From NCBI GenBank assembly GCA_001784435.1, contig MFQZ01000001.1, positions 62,001-126,000 of the forward strand: a DNA stretch of 64,000 bases. Direction: 5' to 3'. This document shows positions 43,059 through 52,124 of this stretch, in pieces (position 1 is the stretch's first letter; each line of letters opens with the position of its first letter). The notes beneath the pieces are model-generated. The model was not told the origin of the DNA. It did not search any database and saw nothing but the letters and a program-made list of their open reading frames with translations. This stretch comes from Candidatus Magasanikbacteria bacterium RIFOXYC2_FULL_42_28 (lineage in GTDB: Bacteria; Patescibacteria; ABY1; Magasanikbacterales; GWA2-37-8). The translations under genes and the position numbers were made by a program.

Positions 43059-43892
43059 TTACTTATAATAAATCTTTCTGATTATTAATTTTGGCTGTTT
43101 TAACATTAAAATAATAAAATTATATACTGAACGCGCCAAACTCACAATTCTAACACCATCATTAATAAATACTTCCGGAATTGGTTCGTTAATTTTTCGG
43201 CCAATTAGGAAATAAGTTAAACGTTTTTTTTCACCGCGATTTTTGGCTATACCGGAGGTATAAACATTTTGGTCTTTGCTGGATCGGCTTAAGTGGGTTA
43301 AATGCCAATAGTGATTAGTTAAAAAATAAATACTCTTCGGGCTATAAACCGTTTTATCCGTGTCCTTAAAATATAAAGTATCCTGTTCATAATAGCCACG
43401 CCATTCTATATCTTTCCGATTTCTAATAAAGCGAGGCGTATAAAAACCGGTTCGGTTATAAAATACATCAAATTTTTCTTTATAATAAGTGTGGTAAACA
43501 TCGCCGACGCAAAGATAATACGGCGAAGCCAGCCAGTTTATACATTCGTCCACGCCATTTAACACCACAACAGCTTCTTCTATCCCCCGCTTGGTCCAAA
43601 CCTCATCACCGTCAAGCAGCATAAACCAGTCAGTTTTTGTTTTTTCCAGCATTTCTTGTCTTAGCGTGGAGTGTTTAGTTTTATCACACTCACCTTTTTC
43701 TTCTAAAACAATTTTGTTGGGAAATTCCTCCGTAATTTTTTTGACGATTGAAACGGTTTCGTCAGTCGAGCCGGTATCAAAAACCAACACCTTATCAACA
43801 TAATCAATAACCGAACGAATGGCAAAACCAACAAAATTCTCTTCGTTTTTTATAATACAGTGGGCGGTAATAGTTTGACGTTTATTTTCCAT
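43059..43892 (-). CDS. GT2 glycosyltransferase, WaaE/KdtX-like
   Basis: 277 residues. TAHCIIKNEENFVGFAIRSV, VLVFDTGSTDETVSIV, EKTKTDWFMLLDGDEVWT: the IKNEE start and LDGDE metal site typify the WaaE-like GT2 subgroup of beta-1,4-glucosyltransferases. The C-terminal 60 residues end in a hydrophobic and basic tail (YNFIILMLKQPKLIIRKI), probably membrane-associated. 39 bp follow the HddC-GmhB gene. Confidence 0.83.
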   Translation of the reverse strand: MENKRQTITAHCIIKNEENFVGFAIRSVIDYVDKVLVFDTGSTDETVSIVKKITEEFPNKIVLEEKGECDKTKHSTLRQEMLEKTKTDWFMLLDGDEVWTKRGIEEAVVVLNGVDECINWLASPYYLCVGDVYHTYYKEKFDVFYNRTGFYTPRFIRNRKDIEWRGYYEQDTLYFKDTDKTVYSPKSIYFLTNHYWHLTHLSRSSKDQNVYTSGIAKNRGEKKRLTYFLIGRKINEPIPEVFINDGVRIVSLARSVYNFIILMLKQPKLIIRKIYYK

Positions 43893-43931
43893 AGCTATTT
43901 TTGAGAACTACTGAATAAAGCTCTGTGTCTT

Positions 43932-45245
43932 TTATTTTTTTATAATTTTCTTTACCGCGGAAAAAAGATTTTTTGCCAGTAGTGGTCTAACCACGATTTT
44001 ATAATGCCCATCTTTTAGGGCATACCCAGTTTTTACCCCAATAAATTTTAGACCAGCTCGCTGGGCGAGTTCGTAGTCGGCGGTGCGGTCGCCTATCGTG
44101 TAGCTTTTTTTTAAATCTATATTAAAATCTTTTGTTGCCAATTTAATCATATCGATTTTTGGTTTTCGGCAGCGGCAAACTATTTTATATTTTTTATTTT
44201 CGCCAGGGAATCCTTTGTCCGGGTGATGGGGACAAAAATAAATCGCATCCAGCTTGGCGCCGGTTTTGGCCAATTCAGTTTCCATTTTTTTGTGGATCTC
44301 AAGTAGTTCCTCCATAGTACAAAAACCTTTGGCAACAACAGGTTGGTTGGTGATTACTATTGCATAATAACCACTATGATTTATTTTTTTTATGGCCTCG
44401 ACTGAACCCGGCAATAATTCAAAATTTTTTACTCGCCTTAAATCCCCCACTTCCTTATTTATTACGCCATCTCTGTCCAAAAAAATCGCCGGGCGTTTGG
44501 TACGCAAACTGCCGGCTTTAAATTTTCCGGATTTAATTGCGGCTTCTGCTTCTTGAATTCGCTGGGGCGTGCCAATGTCTTTAATATATTCCGGAGTAGA
44601 ATATGCCGCTAAATTTGCGCCGCGCTTTAAAACAGTTGGAAAAACCTGCCGGCCAAAATCCACTAAAGTATTTCGGGGAATATATTTAAAAATTTTGGGA
44701 CTTAAAACATAAACCGGGGTGCTGGCTAAATTCCTAAACAGTAAATCCGGTTTATGTGGTTTGGTTAAAAAATTAGTAATTAAACCGTCTTGGCCGACTT
44801 CTACCAGATTGCTATCAAAAGGATGATCATTCGGATGCACCGCCAGAGTTCCTACCAAACTTTTGTGTTTTATTTTTTGGAGCTTGTGATAGTTCAATAG
44901 GCGTTTAAAGTCGACGTTCATTAATTCGTCGCCATAAACAACCAAAAAATCATTGGCCAAATATTTTTCCGCGGCCCGAACGGCGCCGGCAGTACCTAAG
45001 GGTTGATCTTCCGATATACAACGGACCGATAGCCCAAAACGCGAACCATCGCCCGCAAATTCCCTAATTTTTTCCCCTAAATAATTAGTCAAAATTAAAA
45101 CTTGGTTAAAGCCCTGGGACTTTAGCAATTTAAATTGATGTTCCAAAAGCGATTTGCCCGCGACTTTTAGCAAGGCCTTTGGCGTAGTTTCTGAAACCAC
45201 CCCCATCCTGCTGCCACGACCTCCGGCAATAATTACTACTTTCAT
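43932..45245 (-). CDS. Fused HddC-like nucleotidyltransferase and GmhB-like heptose phosphatase
   Basis: 437 residues with two enzymes of one pathway. Residues 1-235 are a sugar-1-phosphate nucleotidyltransferase (VIIAGGRGSRMGVVSETTPK, VVYGDELMNVDF), expected to add GMP to heptose 1-phosphate. Residues 250-437 are a HAD phosphatase of the GmhB type: FLDRDGVINKE with both catalytic Asp, VITNQPVVAKG, and a zinc loop CPHH..CRCRKP, then GDRTADYELAQRAG. It would remove the 7-phosphate from heptose 1,7-bisphosphate before nucleotidylation. With GmhA and HddA (50414-52055) it completes GDP-D-glycero-D-manno-heptose synthesis. Donor nucleotide (GDP) is inferred. Confidence 0.85.
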   Translation of the reverse strand: MKVVIIAGGRGSRMGVVSETTPKALLKVAGKSLLEHQFKLLKSQGFNQVLILTNYLGEKIREFAGDGSRFGLSVRCISEDQPLGTAGAVRAAEKYLANDFLVVYGDELMNVDFKRLLNYHKLQKIKHKSLVGTLAVHPNDHPFDSNLVEVGQDGLITNFLTKPHKPDLLFRNLASTPVYVLSPKIFKYIPRNTLVDFGRQVFPTVLKRGANLAAYSTPEYIKDIGTPQRIQEAEAAIKSGKFKAGSLRTKRPAIFLDRDGVINKEVGDLRRVKNFELLPGSVEAIKKINHSGYYAIVITNQPVVAKGFCTMEELLEIHKKMETELAKTGAKLDAIYFCPHHPDKGFPGENKKYKIVCRCRKPKIDMIKLATKDFNIDLKKSYTIGDRTADYELAQRAGLKFIGVKTGYALKDGHYKIVVRPLLAKNLFSAVKKIIKK

Positions 45246-46195
45246 ACCTTTGAACTTAGTTCTTTTATAATATCGTTAGCTCCGGCTGTGAACGCTTCAA
45301 CGGATGTTGGGTATTTTGGTTTCCATCCTAGATCCTTTAGCTTACTTACGTCCAACCTAACTGTGTGTACATCACCCGGCCAACCGCGAACGCCACCGGA
45401 GAATTTAATTTCTACATTTTTTAGTCCCATCGCCTCTACTACAATTTTGGGAATATCTTTGACATAGAACGCGCCTGCGGTGCCTAGGTTAAATAAATTT
45501 ACAGATCCAGACGAGTTATTTAGCCCAAACAAAATACCGTCTACGCAATCATGAACTTCGACATACGGCTTAGATTGATTGCCGTTGCCCAACACTTCTA
45601 AACTTTTTGGATTTCTCTTAAGCTTGTTATAAAAATCTAAAACCACACCATGGGTGGGCCGTTGCCCGATTATATTGCCAAAACGATATATCCACGCCTG
45701 CAAATTATAGTTATGGCAAGCGGCGGCAATAACGCCTTCGCAGGCCAACTTGCTGGCACCGTAAAAAGAAATGGGTAAGAGCGGTCCGTAATCTTCGGCC
45801 GTGGGAGATTTTGTCGCTTCGCCATAAACCACGTTGCTAGAAGTAAAAACAATTTTTTGGGTGTTATTTGCTCTCATTGCCTCTAAAACTTTGTAAGTTA
45901 CCATAGTACCCTGCTCCAAATCTATGCCAGGATTTTTGGCGCTTTTGATAATGTCGGAATTGGCGGCCAAATGAAAAACCACTTCGCTGCCGGCCATGGC
46001 TTTTACTAATTCTTGGTCGTCTAACAAGTCGGCTTGAACAAATTTGAATTGGGGGTGGCTAAAATGGTGGCTAATGTAATTTTCTTTACCCAAAGAAAGG
46101 TTGTCGTAAACAACCACCTCGTTGCCCTCTAGTATTAATCTGTCCGTTAAGTGGCTGCCAATAAAGCCAGCGCCACCGGTGACAAAACATTTCAT
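45242..46195 (-). CDS. NAD-dependent sugar-nucleotide epimerase
   Basis: 317 residues. GGAGFIGSHLTDRL, FHLAANSDIIKSAKNP, VFTSSNVVYGEA, SFYGASKLACEG (intact Tyr-Lys) and IYRFGNIIGQRP are GalE/UDP-hexose-epimerase-like. ATGA-type 4-bp overlaps tie it to HddC-GmhB downstream and an aminotransferase upstream. Substrate could be a UDP-hexose or a GDP-heptose derivative. Confidence 0.83.
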   Translation of the reverse strand: MKCFVTGGAGFIGSHLTDRLILEGNEVVVYDNLSLGKENYISHHFSHPQFKFVQADLLDDQELVKAMAGSEVVFHLAANSDIIKSAKNPGIDLEQGTMVTYKVLEAMRANNTQKIVFTSSNVVYGEATKSPTAEDYGPLLPISFYGASKLACEGVIAAACHNYNLQAWIYRFGNIIGQRPTHGVVLDFYNKLKRNPKSLEVLGNGNQSKPYVEVHDCVDGILFGLNNSSGSVNLFNLGTAGAFYVKDIPKIVVEAMGLKNVEIKFSGGVRGWPGDVHTVRLDVSKLKDLGWKPKYPTSVEAFTAGANDIIKELSSKV

Positions 46196-47322
46196 TTTAT
46201 TTTAGGTAAAGTTTGTAAAACTTCTTTTAGATTTTTGGCCACATAGAGCGTCTGCTCATCGGTTATGCTGTAAAAAATCGGCAGACAAAAATGCCGCGCA
46301 CATAGATACTCCGTTTTGGGTAAAACCAAATTATTGGCCCAAGGGAAAACCGGCTGTTTATGCAAAGGCAGTTCGTACACATAGCCACTTGGCTGGATTT
46401 CGCGCTTTTCCATGGCTTTGTGCACAGTGGCGCGATCGTGATTTTTTAGGACGATAATATATTTATAATAATTAAATTCGGAATTTTCTTCGGGCTGGAT
46501 TATGGCGATATCTTGACAGTCCAAGAGCTCGCGGTTGTAAATTTTGGCAATTTCATTTCGGCGCTCAATAAATTTTGGCAACATCATTAATTGCCTTATA
46601 CCCATGAGCGAGGATACCTCGGGCAGACGCCAGTTGTAGCCGATAGAGGTGTGATAGTTTATATAAATATCGGTCTTAACTTTGCCAAATTCGCGCATAG
46701 ATTTCATTTTGGCTACCAACTCCTGATCATTAGTCGTGACCATACCGCCTTCGCCGGTAGTCATTACTTTGGTAGAAAAAAAACTAAAACCCGAGGCCGT
46801 GCCAAAGGCGCCAGCCTTAATGCCGTTTAAAGATGAGCCGTGCGCCTGGGCGGAATCCTCAATTAAATGTAGACCGGCGTCTTTACAAATTTTTTTAATG
46901 GCCAGAATGCTTTTAGAAACCAAACCGCCAATGTGGACGTGCATCACCGCTACGGTATTTTTGTTAATTTTTTTGGCCACATCATTGGCATCCAAACACA
47001 TATTATCTCCGCAATCCGCGAATACCGGCTGGCCACCGGCATTTAAAATAGCATTAACGCTGGCAATAAAAGTATTAGCCGGCACAATAACTTCTTTTCC
47101 CTCTACTCCAATCGCGCGGCAAATTAGTTCTAAGGCCGAAGTGCCGCTATTACAACCAACGCCAAACTTAGTACCAATGTAAGAGGCAAATTTAGATTCA
47201 AACTCTTTGCCATACTTGTCCATGGACAAAAAAGATTTACCTTCTAAAATCTCCTTAAACTTTTCGGAAATAAATTCAATATCCTCTTTAAAAAAATAAG
47301 GTTTAGTGGCTGGGACTTTCAT
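46192..47322 (-). CDS. DegT/DnrJ/EryC1 sugar aminotransferase
   Basis: 376 residues, PLP-dependent fold type I. GCNSGTSALELICRAIG is the substrate/PLP phosphate site, LIEDSAQAHGS gives the cofactor Asp157 and FSFFSTKVMTTGEGGM the Schiff-base Lys185. It would transfer an amino group from glutamate to a keto-sugar nucleotide. A second DegT gene lies immediately upstream with 4-bp overlap, so two amination sites or two sugars may exist. Confidence 0.88.
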   Translation of the reverse strand: MKVPATKPYFFKEDIEFISEKFKEILEGKSFLSMDKYGKEFESKFASYIGTKFGVGCNSGTSALELICRAIGVEGKEVIVPANTFIASVNAILNAGGQPVFADCGDNMCLDANDVAKKINKNTVAVMHVHIGGLVSKSILAIKKICKDAGLHLIEDSAQAHGSSLNGIKAGAFGTASGFSFFSTKVMTTGEGGMVTTNDQELVAKMKSMREFGKVKTDIYINYHTSIGYNWRLPEVSSLMGIRQLMMLPKFIERRNEIAKIYNRELLDCQDIAIIQPEENSEFNYYKYIIVLKNHDRATVHKAMEKREIQPSGYVYELPLHKQPVFPWANNLVLPKTEYLCARHFCLPIFYSITDEQTLYVAKNLKEVLQTLPKIK

Positions 47323-48470
47323 AGTGGTTGATAAAAATTGTTAATAGTTTGGCAGACAAATTCTAATTGTTCAGCTGTTAAACTCGGAGCCGAGGGCAGG
47401 CAGATCCCAGTTTTATAAATTTCTTCGGTGACTGGGAAAGTGTGCAGATCTCTGTACGCCGGCTGCGAATGCATGGGCATAAACATTGTTCTCGCCCCTA
47501 TCCCGGCCGCGCTTAAATAATCAATTAGCGGATTAGCCGCAGGCACAAAAATTACCACGCGGTGCGGCACGATGTCGCCACCGGGATTAAATTCAAACAC
47601 TCTAACTTTTTCTACCCCTTTTAATTTATTTCGGTAAGCCTGTAAAATTTCTTTTTTTCGCTTGATAAAAAAAGGCGCTTTTTTTAATTGGGCCACACCG
47701 ACCGCACTTTGCAATTCGGTAATCCTAAAATTGTAGCCGCGCCGATCAATAATGTCCACGCCACGCTCTTTCCGGCCATCGTGTTTATACATATTAGCTT
47801 CGTTAATCAGTTCCAAATTATCCGACAGCATCATACCACCTTCTCCCGTGGTGATAGTTTTATCCGCAAAAAAAGATAAGACGGAAAAATCCCCGTAGGA
47901 GGCGATGGGTTTGTTTTGGTAATGGCCAAACAAGGCCGGGGCACAGTCATTGATTAAAAACAAATTATTGGCTTGGGCGTAATTCGCTATCTGCTCAATT
48001 GCGCCCACATTGCCGTAAGCCGAAATTAACAAAATGGCTTTGGTTTTGGCGGTTTTTACCGCTTTAATTGTTTCCACCGACAAACAAAGAGTGGCTGCTT
48101 CAATGTCCGCAAACACGGGTATGGCATCAGTGGCGACAATAGAATTTGGGTCAGCGGAATGAGCAAAACTCGGAACAATCACTTCATCGCCCGTTTTTAT
48201 CCCCAGCGCTTTCATACCGCTAATTAAGGCCGCTGTGGCATTATTAAAGCAGACAGCATGCTTTCTTTGGCAGGCGCTGGCTAATTCTGCTTCAAATTGC
48301 CTCGTGTATTTACTTTCCGAGAGCCAATTCCGATTGATTACATCAGTAATCAGTGCCAGCTCCTCTTGACCAATGGCCGGCTCGTAGCAGGGGATGATTT
48401 CTTTGCCTACCCGAGCGGTGTAGGCCTCGTAAGAAGAAATTACTTCGCTTTTATTATCATTGGTCGTCAT
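47319..48470 (-). CDS. DegT-family aminotransferase, perosamine synthase-like
   Basis: 383 residues. PLP sites: FNNATAALISGMKALG, NDCAPALFG (Asp175), and SFFADKTITTGEGGM (Lys204); the DKTITTGEGG wording is that of RfbE/Per GDP-perosamine synthases. The first ~25 residues are an extension before PCYEPAIGQEE. In RfbE the substrate is GDP-4-keto-6-deoxymannose, which fits a GDP-sugar-rich cluster. Another 4-keto sugar is possible. Confidence 0.85.
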   Translation of the reverse strand: MTTNDNKSEVISSYEAYTARVGKEIIPCYEPAIGQEELALITDVINRNWLSESKYTRQFEAELASACQRKHAVCFNNATAALISGMKALGIKTGDEVIVPSFAHSADPNSIVATDAIPVFADIEAATLCLSVETIKAVKTAKTKAILLISAYGNVGAIEQIANYAQANNLFLINDCAPALFGHYQNKPIASYGDFSVLSFFADKTITTGEGGMMLSDNLELINEANMYKHDGRKERGVDIIDRRGYNFRITELQSAVGVAQLKKAPFFIKRKKEILQAYRNKLKGVEKVRVFEFNPGGDIVPHRVVIFVPAANPLIDYLSAAGIGARTMFMPMHSQPAYRDLHTFPVTEEIYKTGICLPSAPSLTAEQLEFVCQTINNFYQPL

Positions 48471-48481
48471 ATTCTGGTAAT

Positions 48482-49351
48482 TTACTTTATTGCTTTTAGA
48501 TACTCAGCTAAGGCAATTTTAAAAGGCGTAAACAAATTTTTACCCGCGGCGATTTTTATTTTTTTGTTTTCCAAAAATGGCAAGGTCTCGCCTTCTGTTT
48601 TATCTTTTAAAAACTCTACTTTGACCTTACAAAAATCGGCTATCAGCTGACCGGCTTCGGCTACCGAAACGTATTCGTCGCCACCCAAATTATAAATCCC
48701 CGGCTGTAAATTAAAACTTTGAAAAGTGTAATTAATCACGTCTTTATGATAGACGTACTGTAGCTGGCGCAATCCTTCGCCCCAAATGTTTATTTGTCCT
48801 TTTTCTAAACATTCTTTAACAAACTGCAAAATGGTGTTGGGGTGTTTTGCTTCGCCCGACCCAAAAACCGAGCAAAGCCGAAAGATCAAACTATTTTTGT
48901 GATTACGCAAAATAAACTGCTCAAAAAAAGATTTAGCCACGCCAAAATTGTGATGCGGCTTAAGCGGGCTATCTTCGCTCGTGATGGTATCCGTAGACAA
49001 ACCACTATAGACATAAGAAGAACTGTAATAAATTAACCGACAATCGGGAAAATCGATTAAAGCTTTTAAAATATTGCTTAAGCTGAAAAAATCTTCTAAA
49101 AATGGGTCGTAAAGATTGTCTTTATAAATAAGCGCGGAGTGCGCCCCGGCGTGGATCAATATGTCGGGCTTAAAATCTTTAATCGCGGCCTGAATTTTTT
49201 GAGCATTGCCTAAATTAAAACTGACTACCCCGGGCCCAGTTTGGGGCTCTTTATCAATACCAAAAAAATCCAAATTTTGTTTTTTTGCCTCTTCTGCTAG
49301 ACCGAGCCCGATATAGCCAAGGTTGCCTGTAATAAGAATTTTTGGTCCCAT
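48482..49351 (-). CDS. SDR-family sugar dehydratase/epimerase homologue with Tyr-to-Phe change
   Basis: 289 residues. TGNLGYIGLGLAEEA binds NAD(P), IHAGAHSALIYKDN is the substrate loop, YYSSSYVYSG the Ser site, and RLCSVFGSGEAKHPNTI the substrate block. The YxxxK catalytic pair reads FGVAK (codon TTT), so the catalytic Tyr is missing. Other residues look intact, so the protein is probably folded and may bind rather than turn over, or use a different base. 11 bp upstream of the perosamine-synthase-like gene. Confidence 0.75.
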   Translation of the reverse strand: MGPKILITGNLGYIGLGLAEEAKKQNLDFFGIDKEPQTGPGVVSFNLGNAQKIQAAIKDFKPDILIHAGAHSALIYKDNLYDPFLEDFFSLSNILKALIDFPDCRLIYYSSSYVYSGLSTDTITSEDSPLKPHHNFGVAKSFFEQFILRNHKNSLIFRLCSVFGSGEAKHPNTILQFVKECLEKGQINIWGEGLRQLQYVYHKDVINYTFQSFNLQPGIYNLGGDEYVSVAEAGQLIADFCKVKVEFLKDKTEGETLPFLENKKIKIAAGKNLFTPFKIALAEYLKAIK

Positions 49352-49388
49352 AGTAACAGAACAATTATATTTTAAATTGATGTAAGAG

Positions 49389-50438
49389 TCAAGTGTTGGG
49401 CGCGCGCTGTCGCGCGAAATATTTTAGCAAAAACTTAATTTTTTTACCCGCAGGAATATTAGCACTGACGGGGGAATTTTTGAACTGATTAAAAACAAAT
49501 TTACCAAAAGATAAATTACGGACAAGCAGGGAGTACCAAAAATAACCGACCATAAACGACAGGGCGGAATCAGAATAAAAATGGTTTGCGCGATTGGCGG
49601 CCAATAATTTGGATAGCCACTCCCCCGCTTTTGCGATAAATTCCTCTGTTTTCGGAGCATCAAAGCGGGCAATATATTTGTGCACAATTAGCTCCTCTTT
49701 AGTTGGAGTAATGCCGAGATAGTTCAACTCTCTGCCTAAAATTTGGTCGGCGCAAACCTCTACTTTTTCTTTAAGGACGGAACTGCGATTATCACCGTGC
49801 ACGCGATAGAGGAGGAGAACTTGGCCAAGGTTAGCGATTTTAAGATACTTAACGGCACGCGACCAGAGGCCAAAATCTTCAGTCACTTCATCGGCACTGT
49901 AGGCAAGAGAGTGTTGGATAATTAACTGGTGGCGCAAAATGACCGATGGGTGCGCCATATGACAATGAAAAAGCATGGCGGCTTTTACCCTATCCGGTTG
50001 GGTTTGGTATTTCCAAACAAAAGTTTTTTCGCCACCGATAACACGCACCCAGGTACCCGAAGCCCCCAAATCCGGATTGCGGTCCATAAACTTAACTTGA
50101 GCGGATAATCTACCGGGCAAACTGACATCATCTGCGTCCATCCGCGCGATGTACTCACCTTGCGCGAGCTCTAATCCTCGGTTGAGCGTGTCGCCGATAC
50201 CTATTTTTTTTTCGTTATTAATAAGGCGGACGCGCGGATCGCGGTAGGATTTTATAATCTCTTCAGTATTGTCGGTAGAGCGATCGTTAATAATAATAAA
50301 TTCAAAATCAGGATAGGTTTGATTAAGAATACTATCAATCGCCTCGCGCAAATATTTGGCACCGTTGTAGACCGACATCAGAACCGATGCCTTGGGAGCG
50401 CGGCCCGGAATGGCTATTTTTTTGGTTGTTTGGAACAT
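49389..50438 (-). CDS. GT2 glycosyltransferase
   Basis: 349 residues. ASVLMSVYNGAKYLREAI, IIINDRSTDNTEEII, GIGDTLNRGLELAQGEYIAR then MDADDVSLPGRL form a complete capsule-type GT2 core. The C-terminal ~110 residues are helical (KEELIVHKYIARF). Starts 25 bp inside the end of gmhA, so the two are translationally coupled. Confidence 0.87.
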   Translation of the reverse strand: MFQTTKKIAIPGRAPKASVLMSVYNGAKYLREAIDSILNQTYPDFEFIIINDRSTDNTEEIIKSYRDPRVRLINNEKKIGIGDTLNRGLELAQGEYIARMDADDVSLPGRLSAQVKFMDRNPDLGASGTWVRVIGGEKTFVWKYQTQPDRVKAAMLFHCHMAHPSVILRHQLIIQHSLAYSADEVTEDFGLWSRAVKYLKIANLGQVLLLYRVHGDNRSSVLKEKVEVCADQILGRELNYLGITPTKEELIVHKYIARFDAPKTEEFIAKAGEWLSKLLAANRANHFYSDSALSFMVGYFWYSLLVRNLSFGKFVFNQFKNSPVSANIPAGKKIKFLLKYFARQRAPNT

Positions 50439-51019
50439 ACGTAATCAAAATAATCCGAAAAATATTTAATAATCACGTGCAAAATAACGTCGTGCACGCC
50501 TTCTACCGTGTCGTAGCGGCCGGGTTCGGTTTTAACGAAGATTTTGGCGTCGGCCAGTTGGTTTAACTTGCCACCGTCAAAACCGGTAAACGCGATTACT
50601 TCTACGTTTTTGGCTTTGGCCAACTCTACCGCCTTGATAACGTTAACCGAGTTACCCGAGCTGCTGATGGCGATAACACAATCACTTTCTTGCAAATAAT
50701 TTTGCAAGGGACCGGCAAAAACCATATCAAAGCCCACGTCATTGGCCCAGGCCGAAAGTTCGGATTCGGTAGAGGGCAGGCGGATAGCCTGAAAGCGCCT
50801 GCTTTGACTGCTAAGATTGTGGCTAAAAACGGTTTTATTAAAATCACTTACCCAATGGGTAGCCAGAGCCAGCGAGCCGCCGTTTCCAAAAATATAAATG
50901 CGCCCGTCGCGCTCAAAGACGGATTGGATAATATTGATGGCTTTGGCGAGTTCTCCGAGCGGCAAATTTTGGAGTGCCGAGACGCTTTCGTTGATTAAAA
51001 CTTTTAGTGATTGTTCCAT
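50414..51019 (-). CDS. gmhA: Sedoheptulose-7-phosphate isomerase (GmhA)
   Basis: 201-residue SIS-domain protein. It converts sedoheptulose 7-phosphate to D-glycero-D-manno-heptose 7-phosphate. IYIFGNGGSLALATHWVSDF (phosphate site), ISSSGNSVNVIKAVELA, AFTGFDGGKLNQLAD and EGVHDVILHVI (Glu and His of the active site) are all in GmhA order. It follows hddA by 13 bp. In the same cluster the split transketolase can generate its substrate. Confidence 0.85.
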   Translation of the reverse strand: MEQSLKVLINESVSALQNLPLGELAKAINIIQSVFERDGRIYIFGNGGSLALATHWVSDFNKTVFSHNLSSQSRRFQAIRLPSTESELSAWANDVGFDMVFAGPLQNYLQESDCVIAISSSGNSVNVIKAVELAKAKNVEVIAFTGFDGGKLNQLADAKIFVKTEPGRYDTVEGVHDVILHVIIKYFSDYFDYVCSKQPKK

Positions 51020-51032
51020 ATAATAACTTTTT

Positions 51033-52055
51033 TTAATTACTGAATTTGTTGGAATTGCTGTTAAACATTATGGCCGCCCCGTTTTGGGTGGTGCTTACGT
51101 TGATTAGTTTAAAATCTTTAAGACCAACCGAAATCGCTTTGGCCTCCATTATTTGACGAATCTCGGCGTGACTTCCAGGTGGCGCGACAAAAAGGATGCA
51201 CCCACCCCCGCCGGCACCCAGCACTTTGCCGCCCCAAGCCCCGGCCGCGAGGCCGGACTCGTAGAGAGCGTCAATGCCAGAATTACTAATACTGCTGACT
51301 AAACTTTTTTTCCGCAACCAATTTTCGTGGAGTTGGTTGGCCAGCGCTTCCATGTTGCCGACGAGCAAACTATCCCGAAATTTATAAACCGAATCGGACA
51401 TTTTTTTGTATTCTATTAATTTATTTTTGATGTTGGCGGATTGCTCGGCGAGCACCGCGCTGGCACTCCGGCTTTGCCCGGTGTAAAAAACCAAAATATG
51501 TTCTTCAAAATTGATTAGTGTTTTGTAATCCAAGAGGACGGGCTCTACTGTTACCGTTTCGTCGGGATTGAACACAAAGATATTAAATCCGCCATAAGCG
51601 GCAGCGTATTGATCTTGCTTGCCTATAGGTTCTTTCATGATGTCAATCTCCAACCGGCAGGCCGATCTGGCAGCTTCTTCTTTGCTAATGGTTTTTCCTA
51701 AAAAGGCGTTAAGGCCTTTAACCAACGCCACCGCGAAACTGGCAGACGAGCCAAGACCGGTGCCGGCCGGCACATCGGCAAAACTGCTTACTTCTATCCC
51801 CTCTTTGGTTAAGCCAAAATCCAAAAACGCTTCGCGAAAATGATTGTGTTTTATTTCGCTGGGGTGATTGACCGATTCGTTCTCGCTGTATTTGACGATA
51901 AATTTGCCCATTTTGTAAGAATTATTGATGGCAAGATAGACAAATTTATCAATCGTGGTAGAAATAACGCGCCCCGGGTAAGAGCGGTAAAAATCGGGCA
52001 AATCGGTACCGCCACCAACGAAACTGACACGCATGGGGGCTCTAACTAAGATCAT
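51033..52055 (-). CDS. hddA: D-glycero-alpha-D-manno-heptose-7-phosphate kinase (HddA)
   Basis: 340-residue GHMP kinase. It phosphorylates heptose 7-phosphate at C1 (alpha) to the 1,7-bisphosphate. APMRVSFVGGGTDLPDFY is the N-terminal block, PAGTGLGSSASFAVALVKGL the ATP loop (GHMP motif 2), and GGKVLGAGGGGCILFV motif 3. This wording is characteristic of HddA rather than galacto- or mevalonate kinases. First of the hddA-gmhA pair after a 69-bp gap, the largest gap in the 40-kb cluster; only a weak promoter-like sequence is visible there. Confidence 0.9.
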   Translation of the reverse strand: MILVRAPMRVSFVGGGTDLPDFYRSYPGRVISTTIDKFVYLAINNSYKMGKFIVKYSENESVNHPSEIKHNHFREAFLDFGLTKEGIEVSSFADVPAGTGLGSSASFAVALVKGLNAFLGKTISKEEAARSACRLEIDIMKEPIGKQDQYAAAYGGFNIFVFNPDETVTVEPVLLDYKTLINFEEHILVFYTGQSRSASAVLAEQSANIKNKLIEYKKMSDSVYKFRDSLLVGNMEALANQLHENWLRKKSLVSSISNSGIDALYESGLAAGAWGGKVLGAGGGGCILFVAPPGSHAEIRQIMEAKAISVGLKDFKLINVSTTQNGAAIMFNSNSNKFSN

Positions 52056-52124
52056 ATATTTGGAGAGGATTAAAATTTAATTTCACGAAACTTTTTTTGC
52101 GTCAAATTGTTTGCTCATTATTTT

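Noticed and set aside
46736..47182. A 148-codon plus-strand frame opposite the DegT aminotransferase
   Set aside because: Antisense shadow of a gene with intact PLP motifs; no independent support.
52056..52124. Internal promoter before hddA (TTGACG, then TTAAAT after 19 bp)
   Set aside because: Spacer too long and -10 poor; not strong enough to list as a feature.
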